A stretch of DNA of 61,816 nt, from positions 1 to 61,816 of the forward strand of contig JAFRMR010000007.1 of the NCBI GenBank assembly GCA_017430535.1, read 5' to 3'. Positions 52,731-60,743 of the stretch are shown here, piece by piece. How positions within the stretch are numbered: position 1 is the first letter of the stretch; the number at the start of each line of letters is the position of its first letter. The position numbers and the translations under genes were made by a program. Below the pieces are notes generated by a model, which saw only the letters and a program-made list of their open reading frames with translations, was not told the origin of the DNA and did not search any database. Origin of the DNA: Clostridia bacterium (GTDB taxonomy: Bacteria > Bacillota > Clostridia > Oscillospirales > Acutalibacteraceae).

Positions 52731-52945
52731 AATTCAAAATCCGACGGATCCACATCTGCCAATGCCGGCTGATTAAGGGGCACTCGTTTAAGAGGATCAT
52801 ACTTGTAAGCCCTGCATTTTTCGCCTTTTTCCTTAATGCCTTTCTTTTCGCACAGGATATTCTCTCCGTCCGGAGAAGGGCGGCCGAATCTGCAGTAATC
52901 GCACATGGGTGGGTATTTCTTTTTGTTTAATACTTTGTTTCTCAT
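52727..52945 (-). CDS. Small Cys-containing protein
   Basis: 72 residues with CDYCRFG near residue 15, C near 32 and C near 44: four Cys in a CxxC-x(16)-C-x(11)-C pattern, suggesting a metal site. It is basic N-terminally and acidic at the end. Start is the ATG just after the GH92 stop; a GTG two codons earlier overlaps that stop. The family is not recognised, although similar small proteins occur in clostridial operons. Confidence 0.6.
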   Translation of the reverse strand: MRNKVLNKKKYPPMCDYCRFGRPSPDGENILCEKKGIKEKGEKCRAYKYDPLKRVPLNQPALADVDPSDFEL

Positions 52946-52947
52946 AG

Positions 52948-54990
52948 TCACATAATTGATTCCGCAGGAATCACATTTCCTTCAAATTTGTTTATATCGA
53001 TTTCTTTTCCCAATATATATGCTTTTTTGACCTGTTTAACGCCTTTTATAAATTCCGGCTTACCTGGGCAGAAGGGGTAAAATCCCAGTATGCCGAAGAT
53101 ATACCATATTGCCATTGTGCCGTTGTCTTCATCTCCGGGGAATCCGTCATCTTCTGCCGAGAAAGCTTCTTCGCAGAGCTTTCTGACCCATTTTGCGGTT
53201 TTTTCCGTATCTCCCAGGGCGGAATAGATATAGGGTATATGAAAACTGGGCTGGTTTGAAATTGCGCACTGCCCGAAATCGGCCGCGGCCATTTCCGTTA
53301 TTTCGTGTATCTCGCAGTCATAGCCGATAATCTCATATACCGGTTTTTTATCAAACAGTTCATCAATTTTAGCAATTAAGGCATCTCTGCCGCCGTAAAG
53401 CTCCGCCAGGCCTTCAATATCGTGGGGAACGGCAAAGGAATTCTGCCAGGCGCTGCCTTCGGTATAATCTCTTCCCCAGCCCTCGGCAATGAAGCCGGGC
53501 CTGAAATTGCCGTTTCTGTCTCTGGCTCTCATAAAGCCGGTTTCTTTATCAAATATATTTTTATAGTTCTTCGCTCTTATTCTGTATTCTTTTTCAATTT
53601 CAGGTCTGTCAAGGATTTTTGCTATTTCAGCTATGCACCAGTCGCCGTAAGCGGCATCAAGGGTAAGGTTTACGCTTTCTTTCTGTTCATTATAAGGCAC
53701 ATATCCCAGCCTGCAGTAGCTTTCGGCGCCGTTTCTGCCGTATCTGCTCTCCGGGGGATTTGTTCTGCTGTGCTTTATCATACCATCAAGGGCCGTTTCA
53801 AGGTCCTCTCTGTCAATCAAACCTTTTACAGCGCCGTCACAGATAACCGCATCAATAAGGGTTGAGGGCATACATCCTCTTTCGCCTATTGAAAGCCAGC
53901 GGGGCAGCCAGCCGCACTCTCTGTAATCGTTTATAAAAGATTTCAGCATCTGCCGCATTTCATCTTTTGCGGCAAGAGAAAAGAATGGGTAAACTGTTCT
54001 GTAAGTGTCCCAGAATCCGTTATCTGTGTACCTTACGCCGGGGCGGATGCTTCCGTCAAAGGGAGTGTAGTGTATCTCTTCTCCTTTTTCATTTATCTCC
54101 GAGCATTTATGGGGGTAGAGAAATGCCCTGTACATGCAGGAAAGGAAAGTGCGCAGCTGTTTTTCGTTTTCGGGTTCAATCTGCACGCGGCCAAGATATT
54201 CTTCCCATATTTCTTCCGCCTCGGTTTTGATTTGCTCAAAATCCTTTGAACCGATTTCTCTTTCAAGGCTTATAAATGCCTGGTCAAATGAAATATAGGA
54301 TGTTGCAAGGCGGAATTCCGTAACCTTGTTTTTCAGCTTTATGTGGATAGCCACATCTTTTCCGCCGGTATTTGTTCCCTTCTCAATTCCGTCTTCGGAG
54401 TGAATAAGGATACCCTCTGTATCAACGGAATTTTCCGGGAATATAACTGCAACATATTCCAAAAAGTCTTTATCGTTACCGCTTTGATTATCCGTGATAA
54501 TAAGCAGCGAATTGCTTTCCGGGTCAAATGTAAATCCGTAATTATCCTTTACGCTGTGAAAGGAGATATAATTATCGCCCTCTTTTTCAAAAGTAACTCT
54601 TACCGAGGCGCATCTTTCGGTGGGGGAGAGCTCTATTATTGACCTGCTCCTGAGCAGGTTGTATCTGAGATAAAAGGGCTTTAATACTGCGCCTTCGGGC
54701 CTGAAGCCGGACCATCTTTCCTCACCGTCAAGCCCCAGTAACCCGTTTTGGGGCAAAAAACAGACCGCACCGTAATCCGCAATCCAGGGGGAGGGCTGAT
54801 GGGTAAGCCTTATGCCCTCAAAGGAGCGGTTGTCCGGGTGGTAATACCAGCGGATATTGCCGTCTGCGGTCTGGGGGCAGAAAGCCGCCATACCGAAGGG
54901 CAGCTGAACCAGAGGCAGGGTGTTGCCGCTGCTGAATCTGTGAACCGAAGCGGAGCCCTGCTTTGTGTTTACATAGTAGCAGTATTTCAT
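52948..54990 (-). CDS. GH92-family alpha-mannosidase
   Basis: 680 residues. VHRFSSGNTLPLVQLPFGMA, the WYYHPDNRSFEGIRLTHQPS segment, VRYTDNGFWDTYRTVYPFFS, GWGRDYTEGSAWQNSFAVPHD and DEDNGTMAIWYIFGILGFYP are GH92 landmarks; the family needs calcium and cuts alpha-mannosides, often from N-glycans. There is no signal peptide, unlike the exported Bacteroides enzymes, so it works in the cytoplasm. It is the first gene of a nine-gene minus-strand operon, with CGGAGGAAATAAAA before the ATG and a promoter at 55033-55059. Confidence 0.9.
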   Translation of the reverse strand: MKYCYYVNTKQGSASVHRFSSGNTLPLVQLPFGMAAFCPQTADGNIRWYYHPDNRSFEGIRLTHQPSPWIADYGAVCFLPQNGLLGLDGEERWSGFRPEGAVLKPFYLRYNLLRSRSIIELSPTERCASVRVTFEKEGDNYISFHSVKDNYGFTFDPESNSLLIITDNQSGNDKDFLEYVAVIFPENSVDTEGILIHSEDGIEKGTNTGGKDVAIHIKLKNKVTEFRLATSYISFDQAFISLEREIGSKDFEQIKTEAEEIWEEYLGRVQIEPENEKQLRTFLSCMYRAFLYPHKCSEINEKGEEIHYTPFDGSIRPGVRYTDNGFWDTYRTVYPFFSLAAKDEMRQMLKSFINDYRECGWLPRWLSIGERGCMPSTLIDAVICDGAVKGLIDREDLETALDGMIKHSRTNPPESRYGRNGAESYCRLGYVPYNEQKESVNLTLDAAYGDWCIAEIAKILDRPEIEKEYRIRAKNYKNIFDKETGFMRARDRNGNFRPGFIAEGWGRDYTEGSAWQNSFAVPHDIEGLAELYGGRDALIAKIDELFDKKPVYEIIGYDCEIHEITEMAAADFGQCAISNQPSFHIPYIYSALGDTEKTAKWVRKLCEEAFSAEDDGFPGDEDNGTMAIWYIFGILGFYPFCPGKPEFIKGVKQVKKAYILGKEIDINKFEGNVIPAESIM

Positions 54991-55032
54991 TTTTATTTCC
55001 TCCGGCAGTTATAGATGATGCATTAAAATAAT

Positions 55033-55059
55033 ATTATAAGAAATCATTATATATGTCAA
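55033..55059 (-). promoter_or_regulatory. Promoter of the glycan operon (minus strand)
   Basis: On the minus strand TTGACA (55054-55059) precedes TATAAT (55033-55038) with a 15-base spacer; a second -10-like TAATAT lies two bases further. The short spacer suggests activation may be needed. Confidence 0.55.
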
Positions 55060-55066
55060 GATTTAG

Positions 55067-55095
55067 TTGCATAGAGTGCCGAAAGATGATATTAT
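55067..55095 (+). promoter_or_regulatory. Promoter of the fucosidase gene
   Basis: TTGCAT at 55067-55072, 17 bases, TATTAT at 55090-55095. It is back to back with the glycan-operon promoter, so one regulator could control both. Confidence 0.65.
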
Positions 55096-55130
55096 ATACT
55101 AAATATGTATATTTCAAGCAGGTGATAATA

Positions 55131-56552
55131 ATGTCAGAAACACCCGATTATATAAAATATGCGGCCTCAATAGTTCCCTCCGAAAGGCAGATTGCCTGGC
55201 AGAATATGGAGTTTTACGGCTTTGTTCATTTCGGCATGAATACTTTTACTGATTCCGAGTGGGGCAGCGGAAATGAAGATCCCGAGCTTTTTAATCCGGA
55301 AAACCTCGACTGCCGCCAGTGGGCAAAGCTCTTTAAGCTTGCCGGCATGAAAGGAATGATTCTTACCGCAAAGCACCACGATGGCTTCTGCCTCTGGCCA
55401 AGTAAATATACTGAGCATTCCGTTAAGAATTCCCTGTGGGAAAACGGTGAGGGCGATGTGGTTGCCCGCTGTGCCGAGGCCTGCAGAGAAATGGGTATTA
55501 AATTCGGCATCTATGTTTCCCCCTGGGATAAGCACGAGGCCTCCTACGGCTCCGGTGAGGAATACAATGAATTTTTCAGAAATCAGCTAAAAGAGCTTCT
55601 TACCGGTTACGGCGAGCTGTTTTGTGTCTGGTTTGACGGCGCCTGCGGAGAGGGCCCCAACGGCAGGAAGCAGGATTACGACTGGGAAAGCTACTATGCC
55701 CTTGTGCGTGAGTATCAGCCCGGTGCCGTTATCAGCATTACCGGCCCTGATGTGCGCTGGTGCGGCAACGAAATGGGAGTATGCCGCAAAAGCGAGTGGA
55801 GCGTAGTGCCTTACTGGCACTCAAACAGCGAGCTTATTGCGGCCCACAGCCAGCAGAATGTTACCTCTCCGCCCAAAAAGATAAACCCAACAGATATGGA
55901 CCTCGGCAGCAGGAAGGTTATAAAAAAGTGCAACCGCCTTATCTGGTACCCGGCAGAGGTTGATGTTTCTCTGCGTAAAGGCTGGTTTTACCACGCAAGC
56001 GATGATTACAGCGTAAAATCCCTCCAGAAGCTTATGGAGATTTACTATAATTCCGTAGGAGCCAACGCAAACCTTCTGCTCAATGTTCCCCCTATGCCCT
56101 CAGGCAAAATAAACGAAAGGGATGTGGAATCCCTGCTTTCCGTTGGTGCTCAGCTTGAAATAGATTTCAGGGAGAATCTTGCAGAGGATTCCCTTATGCA
56201 GGATAACCGCCACCTTGACGGTGAACATACAGGTCAGCATATCCTCAATTATGATCCCGAATCTTATTGGCACTCAGGCCCGGAGCCGGAAGGCAGCGAG
56301 CTTATACTTGACCTTGGCGATGAGTATGATATTGATAAAATTGTGCTCGGCGAACATATACGCACAGGCCAGCAGATAGAAAAATTTTCCCTCTACACTC
56401 AGGTAAAGGGAAAATGGAAAAAGATATCTTCAGGCACGGTTATAGGTTATAAGCGTATATGCCGTTTTGATGAGGTAAGGGCAAGGTATTTCCGCCTTGT
56501 TATTGAAAAATCCCGCTGCTTTGCAACCATCAGCAGGTTTGAAGCCTATTGA
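55131..56552 (+). CDS. GH29-type alpha-L-fucosidase with C-terminal discoidin domain
   Basis: 473 residues. The catalytic barrel shows FVHFGMNTFTDSEWG, GMILTAKHHDGFCLWPS (conserved His pair), KFGIYVSPWDKH and VWFDGACGEGPNG, where Asp169 is the expected nucleophile. Residues 365-473 form an F5/8 type C (discoidin-like) domain (SELILDLGDEYDIDKIVLGE). No signal peptide. Start is the ATG after GCAGGTGATAATA; the frame continues upstream without a ribosome site. It is divergent from the GH92 operon and fits joint breakdown of fucosylated, mannose-containing oligosaccharides. Confidence 0.88.
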   Translation: MSETPDYIKYAASIVPSERQIAWQNMEFYGFVHFGMNTFTDSEWGSGNEDPELFNPENLDCRQWAKLFKLAGMKGMILTAKHHDGFCLWPSKYTEHSVKNSLWENGEGDVVARCAEACREMGIKFGIYVSPWDKHEASYGSGEEYNEFFRNQLKELLTGYGELFCVWFDGACGEGPNGRKQDYDWESYYALVREYQPGAVISITGPDVRWCGNEMGVCRKSEWSVVPYWHSNSELIAAHSQQNVTSPPKKINPTDMDLGSRKVIKKCNRLIWYPAEVDVSLRKGWFYHASDDYSVKSLQKLMEIYYNSVGANANLLLNVPPMPSGKINERDVESLLSVGAQLEIDFRENLAEDSLMQDNRHLDGEHTGQHILNYDPESYWHSGPEPEGSELILDLGDEYDIDKIVLGEHIRTGQQIEKFSLYTQVKGKWKKISSGTVIGYKRICRFDEVRARYFRLVIEKSRCFATISRFEAY

Positions 56553-56897
56553 TTATTCCCAGGTTTTCCATACTTCCGGCTGATAGCCTATGGTAGCCTG
56601 CCTGCCGTTTCTTACTATGGGAGTTTTAAAAAGCTCGCCGTATTCAAGCAGCTTTTCAATTTTTGCTTCCTCACCGGCCAGGTATTTGATATAGCTCTTT
56701 TCAAAAACCTTTGATTTTTCGTTTACAAGGTCTTCGATTTTTGAGCCGGTTGCAGCCATAACAGAGTTGAGTTCACCTTTGCTCAGGGACCTCTGGCTCA
56801 GGTCTATAAACTGAAATTTTATATTTCTTTCTTTAAAATATCTTTGAGCTTTTTTTGTGTCAAAGCATTTGTTAAGCCCGAAAATCTGTATATTCAT
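56553..56897 (-). CDS. ArsC/Spx-family protein
   Basis: 114 residues. FGLNKCFDTKKAQRYFKERN and FKTPIVRNGRQATIGYQPEVW mark the ArsC/Spx thioredoxin-like fold. There is one Cys in the active-site loop, with Thr at the position of the second Cys of Spx, so the redox-sensing CxxC of Spx is absent. It is closer to the YffB-type reductases of unknown substrate. It ends exactly where the convergent fucosidase ends. Confidence 0.85.
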   Translation of the reverse strand: MNIQIFGLNKCFDTKKAQRYFKERNIKFQFIDLSQRSLSKGELNSVMAATGSKIEDLVNEKSKVFEKSYIKYLAGEEAKIEKLLEYGELFKTPIVRNGRQATIGYQPEVWKTWE

Positions 56898-56919
56898 TAT
56901 TTCACACCTTTCAAGAATT

Positions 56920-58266
56920 ATGATAATAAATATTCCTCAACAAGTCAATACCGCCATTGATATTCTTGAGGGCGCCGGCTATAAAGCCTATGTGGTGGGT
57001 GGCGCCGTAAGGGATGCTTTGATGGACAGGGAACCCGGGGACTGGGATATTACCTGCAGTGCTCTGCCTTCACAGGTTAAAGAAGCCTTTGAGGGCTTCA
57101 GAATTATCGAAACCGGCCTTAAGCACGGCACGGTCACCGTAATTGTTGACGGAATGTCTCTTGAAATAACAACCTTCCGCATTGACGGCGGATACAGCGA
57201 TAACAGGCATCCTGATTCCGTCAGCTTTACCGCAGATGTGCAGGATGATTTATCCCGCCGTGATTTCACCTGCAACGCCGTTGCCTATTCTCCCCGTGAG
57301 GGCTTTGTTGACCCCTTCGGCGGCATTGAGGATATAAAAAGTAAGATTATCCGCTGTGTCGGTGAGCCGGATGTTCGTTTTAATGAGGACGGCTTAAGGA
57401 TTCTCCGGGCCCTCAGGTTTTCCCGGGTTCTGGGTTTTGATATTGACCCCGCCACCGCCGCAGCAGTGCACGGCAATGTAAGACTGCTTAACGGAATAAG
57501 CAGGGAGAGAGTTTTTTCCGAGCTTTGCAAAATCATTACTTTTGCAGATAAAAGCTTTTTGGAAGAGTATTCCGATATATTTTTCAATATAATTCCGGAG
57601 CTCCGGCCGGAGCAGGGATGCACGCAGAACCATATAAGGCATATTTTTGATGTATGGAGCCACACCTGCGCCGCAGTTGAAAATGCCAAAGAAGATTACC
57701 TTATCCGCCTTGCGGTGCTTCTCCACGATATCGGCAAGCCCGCCTGCAAAACCGAGGATGAAAAAGGGGTATCCCATTTTTACGGCCACGGCAAGGCAGG
57801 GGCGGGGGAAGCGGATGAAATTATGCGCCGCTTCAGGGCATCAAACAAAGTGCGCAATTATGTGGTTTCTCTTGTTGAGTATCACGATTTTGTGCCGGAT
57901 AAAATATCAAAGAAAACCTATAAAAAATATCTGGGCCGCTTCGGCGAAGAGTTTATCAGGGATTTGTTTGAGGTGCGCAGGGCAGATGTTTCGGCTCAGA
58001 ATTCCGCCTTTATTGAGGAAGCCCTTGAGCAGAACCGTAAAGGGCTTGAAATCCTTGAGGAGATAATAAAAGAAGCAAGCTGCCTGACCGTAAAAGATCT
58101 TGCCGTAAACGGAAACGATCTTACCGGTGCCGGGATTGCCCCTTCACCCGAAATGGGCAGAATCTTGAACCGCCTTTTTGATGAGGTTATTTCCGAAAAA
58201 ATACCAAATGAAAAATCAGTGCTTTTAAGCAGAGCAAAGGAGCTGTATATAAATGGAAACAGTTAA
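56920..58266 (+). CDS. cca: CCA-adding tRNA nucleotidyltransferase with HD domain
   Basis: 448 residues. The nucleotidyltransferase head has AYVVGGAVRDALMDREPGDW, then DITC with the catalytic Asp pair, followed by RRDFTCNAVAYSPREGFVDP and RILRALRFSRVLGF. An HD domain follows (LLHDIGKP near residue 267). This class II enzyme repairs or adds the CCA end of tRNAs. The start is the ATG giving MIINIPQQV; the frame extends upstream but overlaps the divergent gene. Its end overlaps the FemAB-like gene by 14 bases. Confidence 0.93.
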   Translation: MIINIPQQVNTAIDILEGAGYKAYVVGGAVRDALMDREPGDWDITCSALPSQVKEAFEGFRIIETGLKHGTVTVIVDGMSLEITTFRIDGGYSDNRHPDSVSFTADVQDDLSRRDFTCNAVAYSPREGFVDPFGGIEDIKSKIIRCVGEPDVRFNEDGLRILRALRFSRVLGFDIDPATAAAVHGNVRLLNGISRERVFSELCKIITFADKSFLEEYSDIFFNIIPELRPEQGCTQNHIRHIFDVWSHTCAAVENAKEDYLIRLAVLLHDIGKPACKTEDEKGVSHFYGHGKAGAGEADEIMRRFRASNKVRNYVVSLVEYHDFVPDKISKKTYKKYLGRFGEEFIRDLFEVRRADVSAQNSAFIEEALEQNRKGLEILEEIIKEASCLTVKDLAVNGNDLTGAGIAPSPEMGRILNRLFDEVISEKIPNEKSVLLSRAKELYINGNS

Positions 58267-59296
58267 AATAGCCGATGCCCGTGAATTTGATGAGTTTGTA
58301 TATTCCCACCCCAAAGGGCATATGATGCAGACTTCCGCCTGGGGAAAGGTTAAAAAAGAATGGGACTGGACCGGATTCATTGCCCGTGATGATGAGGGCA
58401 GAATCAAAGGCGTATGCGCCGTTCTCATCCGCCAGATACCCATGACTCCCTTCCGTATGATGTATGCCCCAAGAGGACCTGTGTGCGACCTGAGCGATGA
58501 AGAAACCGTAAAGGAGCTTCTCACCGCCGCCGCTGAATACGGAAAAAAGAACAGGGCCTATACCCTCAAGATAGATACGGACACCCCCGTTTCCAATGAG
58601 CAGTATATCAGCTTGCTGAAATCCATGGGCTTTACTTTCAAAGAGCACGGTGCAGGCTTTGATACCATACAGGCAAGATATATTTTCCGCCTTGATGTTG
58701 GCGGCAAAACCGAAGAAGAGGTTATGGCGGGCTTCCACTCAAAAACCCGCTACAATACCCGCCTTGCGGAAAGAAAAGGTATACGCATTGAAATCAAAGG
58801 CAAAGAGGCCTGCAAAGATTTTCACGACCTTATGCTTATAACCGGACAGCGCGATAATTTTGCCACCAGAGGCACTGAATATTTTGAGCGCATTATGGAT
58901 GCTTTCGGCGATGACGCAAGAATCTATTTTGCATATTATGAGGATGAGCTGCTGGCAGGTGCTCTTGATGTTCATGTTGGCGATAAAATCTGGTATGTTT
59001 ACGGCGCATCCTCCAACTCTCACAGGAATCTTATGCCCACCTACCTTGTGCAGTGGTCAATGATTAAATGGGCCATTGAAGAGGGCTGCAACTGGTATGA
59101 TTTCAGGGGAGGATATCCGGATGAAAACAATCCTCTTCACGGTATTTATAAATTCAAGCAGGGCTTCTGCCCGGAATACACCGAGTTTATGGGCGAAGCG
59201 GATCTTATAATGGATAAAGCGGGATACAGGTTTGTGGAGTTTGCCTCAAACAGCCGCAAATCACTGAGAAAAATAAGGGCTAAAATAAAGAAATAA
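58253..59296 (+). CDS. FemAB-family aminoacyltransferase
   Basis: 347 residues in two GNAT-like halves: GHMMQTSAWGKVKKEWDW near the start, then FRMMYAPRGPVCDL, GFHSKTRYNTRLAERKGIRI, and WYDFRGGYPDENNPLHGIYKFKQGF near the end. These are landmarks of Fem/MurMN-type peptidyltransferases, which add amino acids from aminoacyl-tRNA to the peptidoglycan precursor. The tRNA-dependent activity fits co-transcription with cca. Confidence 0.88.
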   Translation: METVKIADAREFDEFVYSHPKGHMMQTSAWGKVKKEWDWTGFIARDDEGRIKGVCAVLIRQIPMTPFRMMYAPRGPVCDLSDEETVKELLTAAAEYGKKNRAYTLKIDTDTPVSNEQYISLLKSMGFTFKEHGAGFDTIQARYIFRLDVGGKTEEEVMAGFHSKTRYNTRLAERKGIRIEIKGKEACKDFHDLMLITGQRDNFATRGTEYFERIMDAFGDDARIYFAYYEDELLAGALDVHVGDKIWYVYGASSNSHRNLMPTYLVQWSMIKWAIEEGCNWYDFRGGYPDENNPLHGIYKFKQGFCPEYTEFMGEADLIMDKAGYRFVEFASNSRKSLRKIRAKIKK

Positions 59297-59299
59297 TAT

Positions 59300-59908
59300 A
59301 TGAATAATTTTGATTTTCTTGTTAACGAAAAGCTGAAAAAGCAGCTGGGGTTCCTTGTTGAAATAGATAAAATGAAAAATGTTTTCAGGCGTACGGTTAT
59401 TACAGACTGCAGCCGCCGTGAAAACGATGCGGAGCACAGCTGGCATTTTGCAATGTTTGCTCTGCTGCTCAGCGAATACAGCGCAGAAAAGGTAGATGTT
59501 GAAAAAACCGTTAAAATCGCATTGGTCCACGATCTGGTTGAGGTTTATGCCGGCGATACCTTTGCTTACGATGAACAGGGAAAAAAAGATAAATCACAAA
59601 GGGAACTTCAGGCGGCTGACAGAATCTTCGGTATGCTTCCCCGGGAGCAGGGCGGGTATTTACGCTCTCTGTGGGATGAGTTTGAAGCAAAGCAGACCCC
59701 CGAGGCAAAGTATGCAAATGTGTGCGACCGCCTTCAGCCTCTTATACACAATTACCTTACAAACGGTCACACCTGGAAAGAGGGAAATGTTAATTCCCGT
59801 CAGGTTCTTGAAAGAATGTATATTATAAAAGATACCGCTCCGGAGCTCTGGAAGGTCGTAACCGGTATGGTTGATATCTCAATAGAGCAGGGGATTCTTA
59901 AGCCCTGA
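59300..59908 (+). CDS. HD-domain hydrolase (HDDC2/YfbR-like 5'-nucleotidase)
   Basis: 202 residues. The HD signature is RRENDAEHSWHFAMFALLLS, then LVHDLVEVYAGDT, and a distal Asp in AKYANVCDRLQPLI. This fits the HDDC2/YfbR group of 5'-deoxynucleotidases. It starts three bases after the FemAB stop and is the last gene before a terminator. Confidence 0.85.
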   Translation: MNNFDFLVNEKLKKQLGFLVEIDKMKNVFRRTVITDCSRRENDAEHSWHFAMFALLLSEYSAEKVDVEKTVKIALVHDLVEVYAGDTFAYDEQGKKDKSQRELQAADRIFGMLPREQGGYLRSLWDEFEAKQTPEAKYANVCDRLQPLIHNYLTNGHTWKEGNVNSRQVLERMYIIKDTAPELWKVVTGMVDISIEQGILKP

Positions 59909-59918
59909 TAAAAGTGCC

Positions 59919-59962
59919 TGCAATAAGATGAAAACTGCCTGTTTTCCCTTATTGCATTTTTT
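59919..59962 (+). terminator. Nested-hairpin terminator
   Basis: TGCAATAAG at 59919-59927 pairs perfectly with CTTATTGCA at 59948-59956, and an inner GAAAAC/GTTTTC stem sits inside. TTTTTT follows. Confidence 0.85.
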
Positions 59963-60047
59963 CAATCTTAAGAAATTTGTAATATTTTTGAGCCCTTATC
60001 TTTGAAATCGGGTGTTATTGTAAAGACGGTTCAGGGAGGATATGCGA

Positions 60048-60743
60048 ATGTATACGGTATTGGTCTGCGATGATGACAAGGCGATTCTTGACTCGCTGGA
60101 AATCTATCTTACTCACGACGGTTACAAAGTGCTTAAAGCCGAAAACGGCATCAAAGCCATTGAGCTGGTAAACGAAAACGAGGTTCACTGCTGCATAATG
60201 GATATAATGATGCCGGGGCTTGACGGGCTTTCCGCAACCATCAAACTCAGAGAAAAAAAGAATATCCCTATAATTCTTCTCTCAGCCAAAAGTGAAGATA
60301 CGGATAAGATAGCGGGCCTTTCCTTCGGGGCAGATGACTATGTTACAAAGCCCTTCAATCCTCTGGAACTGCTTGCAAGGGTCAAGTCGCAGATTCGCCG
60401 CTACACCCATCTGGGGGCAATAGAGCACCGCGAGGGTGTAATAACTACCGGGGGCCTATCCTTTGATACAGTTGCAAAGGAGGTTACCGTGGACGGCGAA
60501 CCGGTAAAGCTTACTGCTACCGAAATGGGCATTCTGCAGGTGCTCATGGAGAATATGGGCAGGGTGCTTTCCGCCTCGCAGATTTACGAGGCCGTCTGGG
60601 ATGAACCCGCAGGCTATTCCGACAAAACCGTTACTGTACACATCCGCAGAATCAGAGAAAAAATTGAAATAAATCCTAAGGAACCTAAATATCTTAAGGT
60701 GGTGTGGGGAATTGGATACAAAATTGAAAAGATACAGGCTTAA
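60048..60743 (+). CDS. OmpR/PhoB-family response regulator
   Basis: 231 residues. The receiver domain (1-115) has VCDDD with the acidic pair, MDIMMPGLDGL with the phosphoacceptor Asp near residue 52, LLSAKSE and TKPFNPLEL with the conserved Lys. The winged-helix output domain (130-230) has LTATEMGILQVLMEN and DKTVTVHIRRIREK. The ATG at 60048 is seven bases from AGGGAGGA; the ATG at 60042 is too close to it. The sensor gene overlaps its end. Confidence 0.93.
   Translation: MYTVLVCDDDKAILDSLEIYLTHDGYKVLKAENGIKAIELVNENEVHCCIMDIMMPGLDGLSATIKLREKKNIPIILLSAKSEDTDKIAGLSFGADDYVTKPFNPLELLARVKSQIRRYTHLGAIEHREGVITTGGLSFDTVAKEVTVDGEPVKLTATEMGILQVLMENMGRVLSASQIYEAVWDEPAGYSDKTVTVHIRRIREKIEINPKEPKYLKVVWGIGYKIEKIQA

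Noticed and set aside
56553-56897. Functional Spx regulator
   Set aside because: The second Cys of the CxxC redox switch is Thr, so it fits the ArsC/YffB group better.
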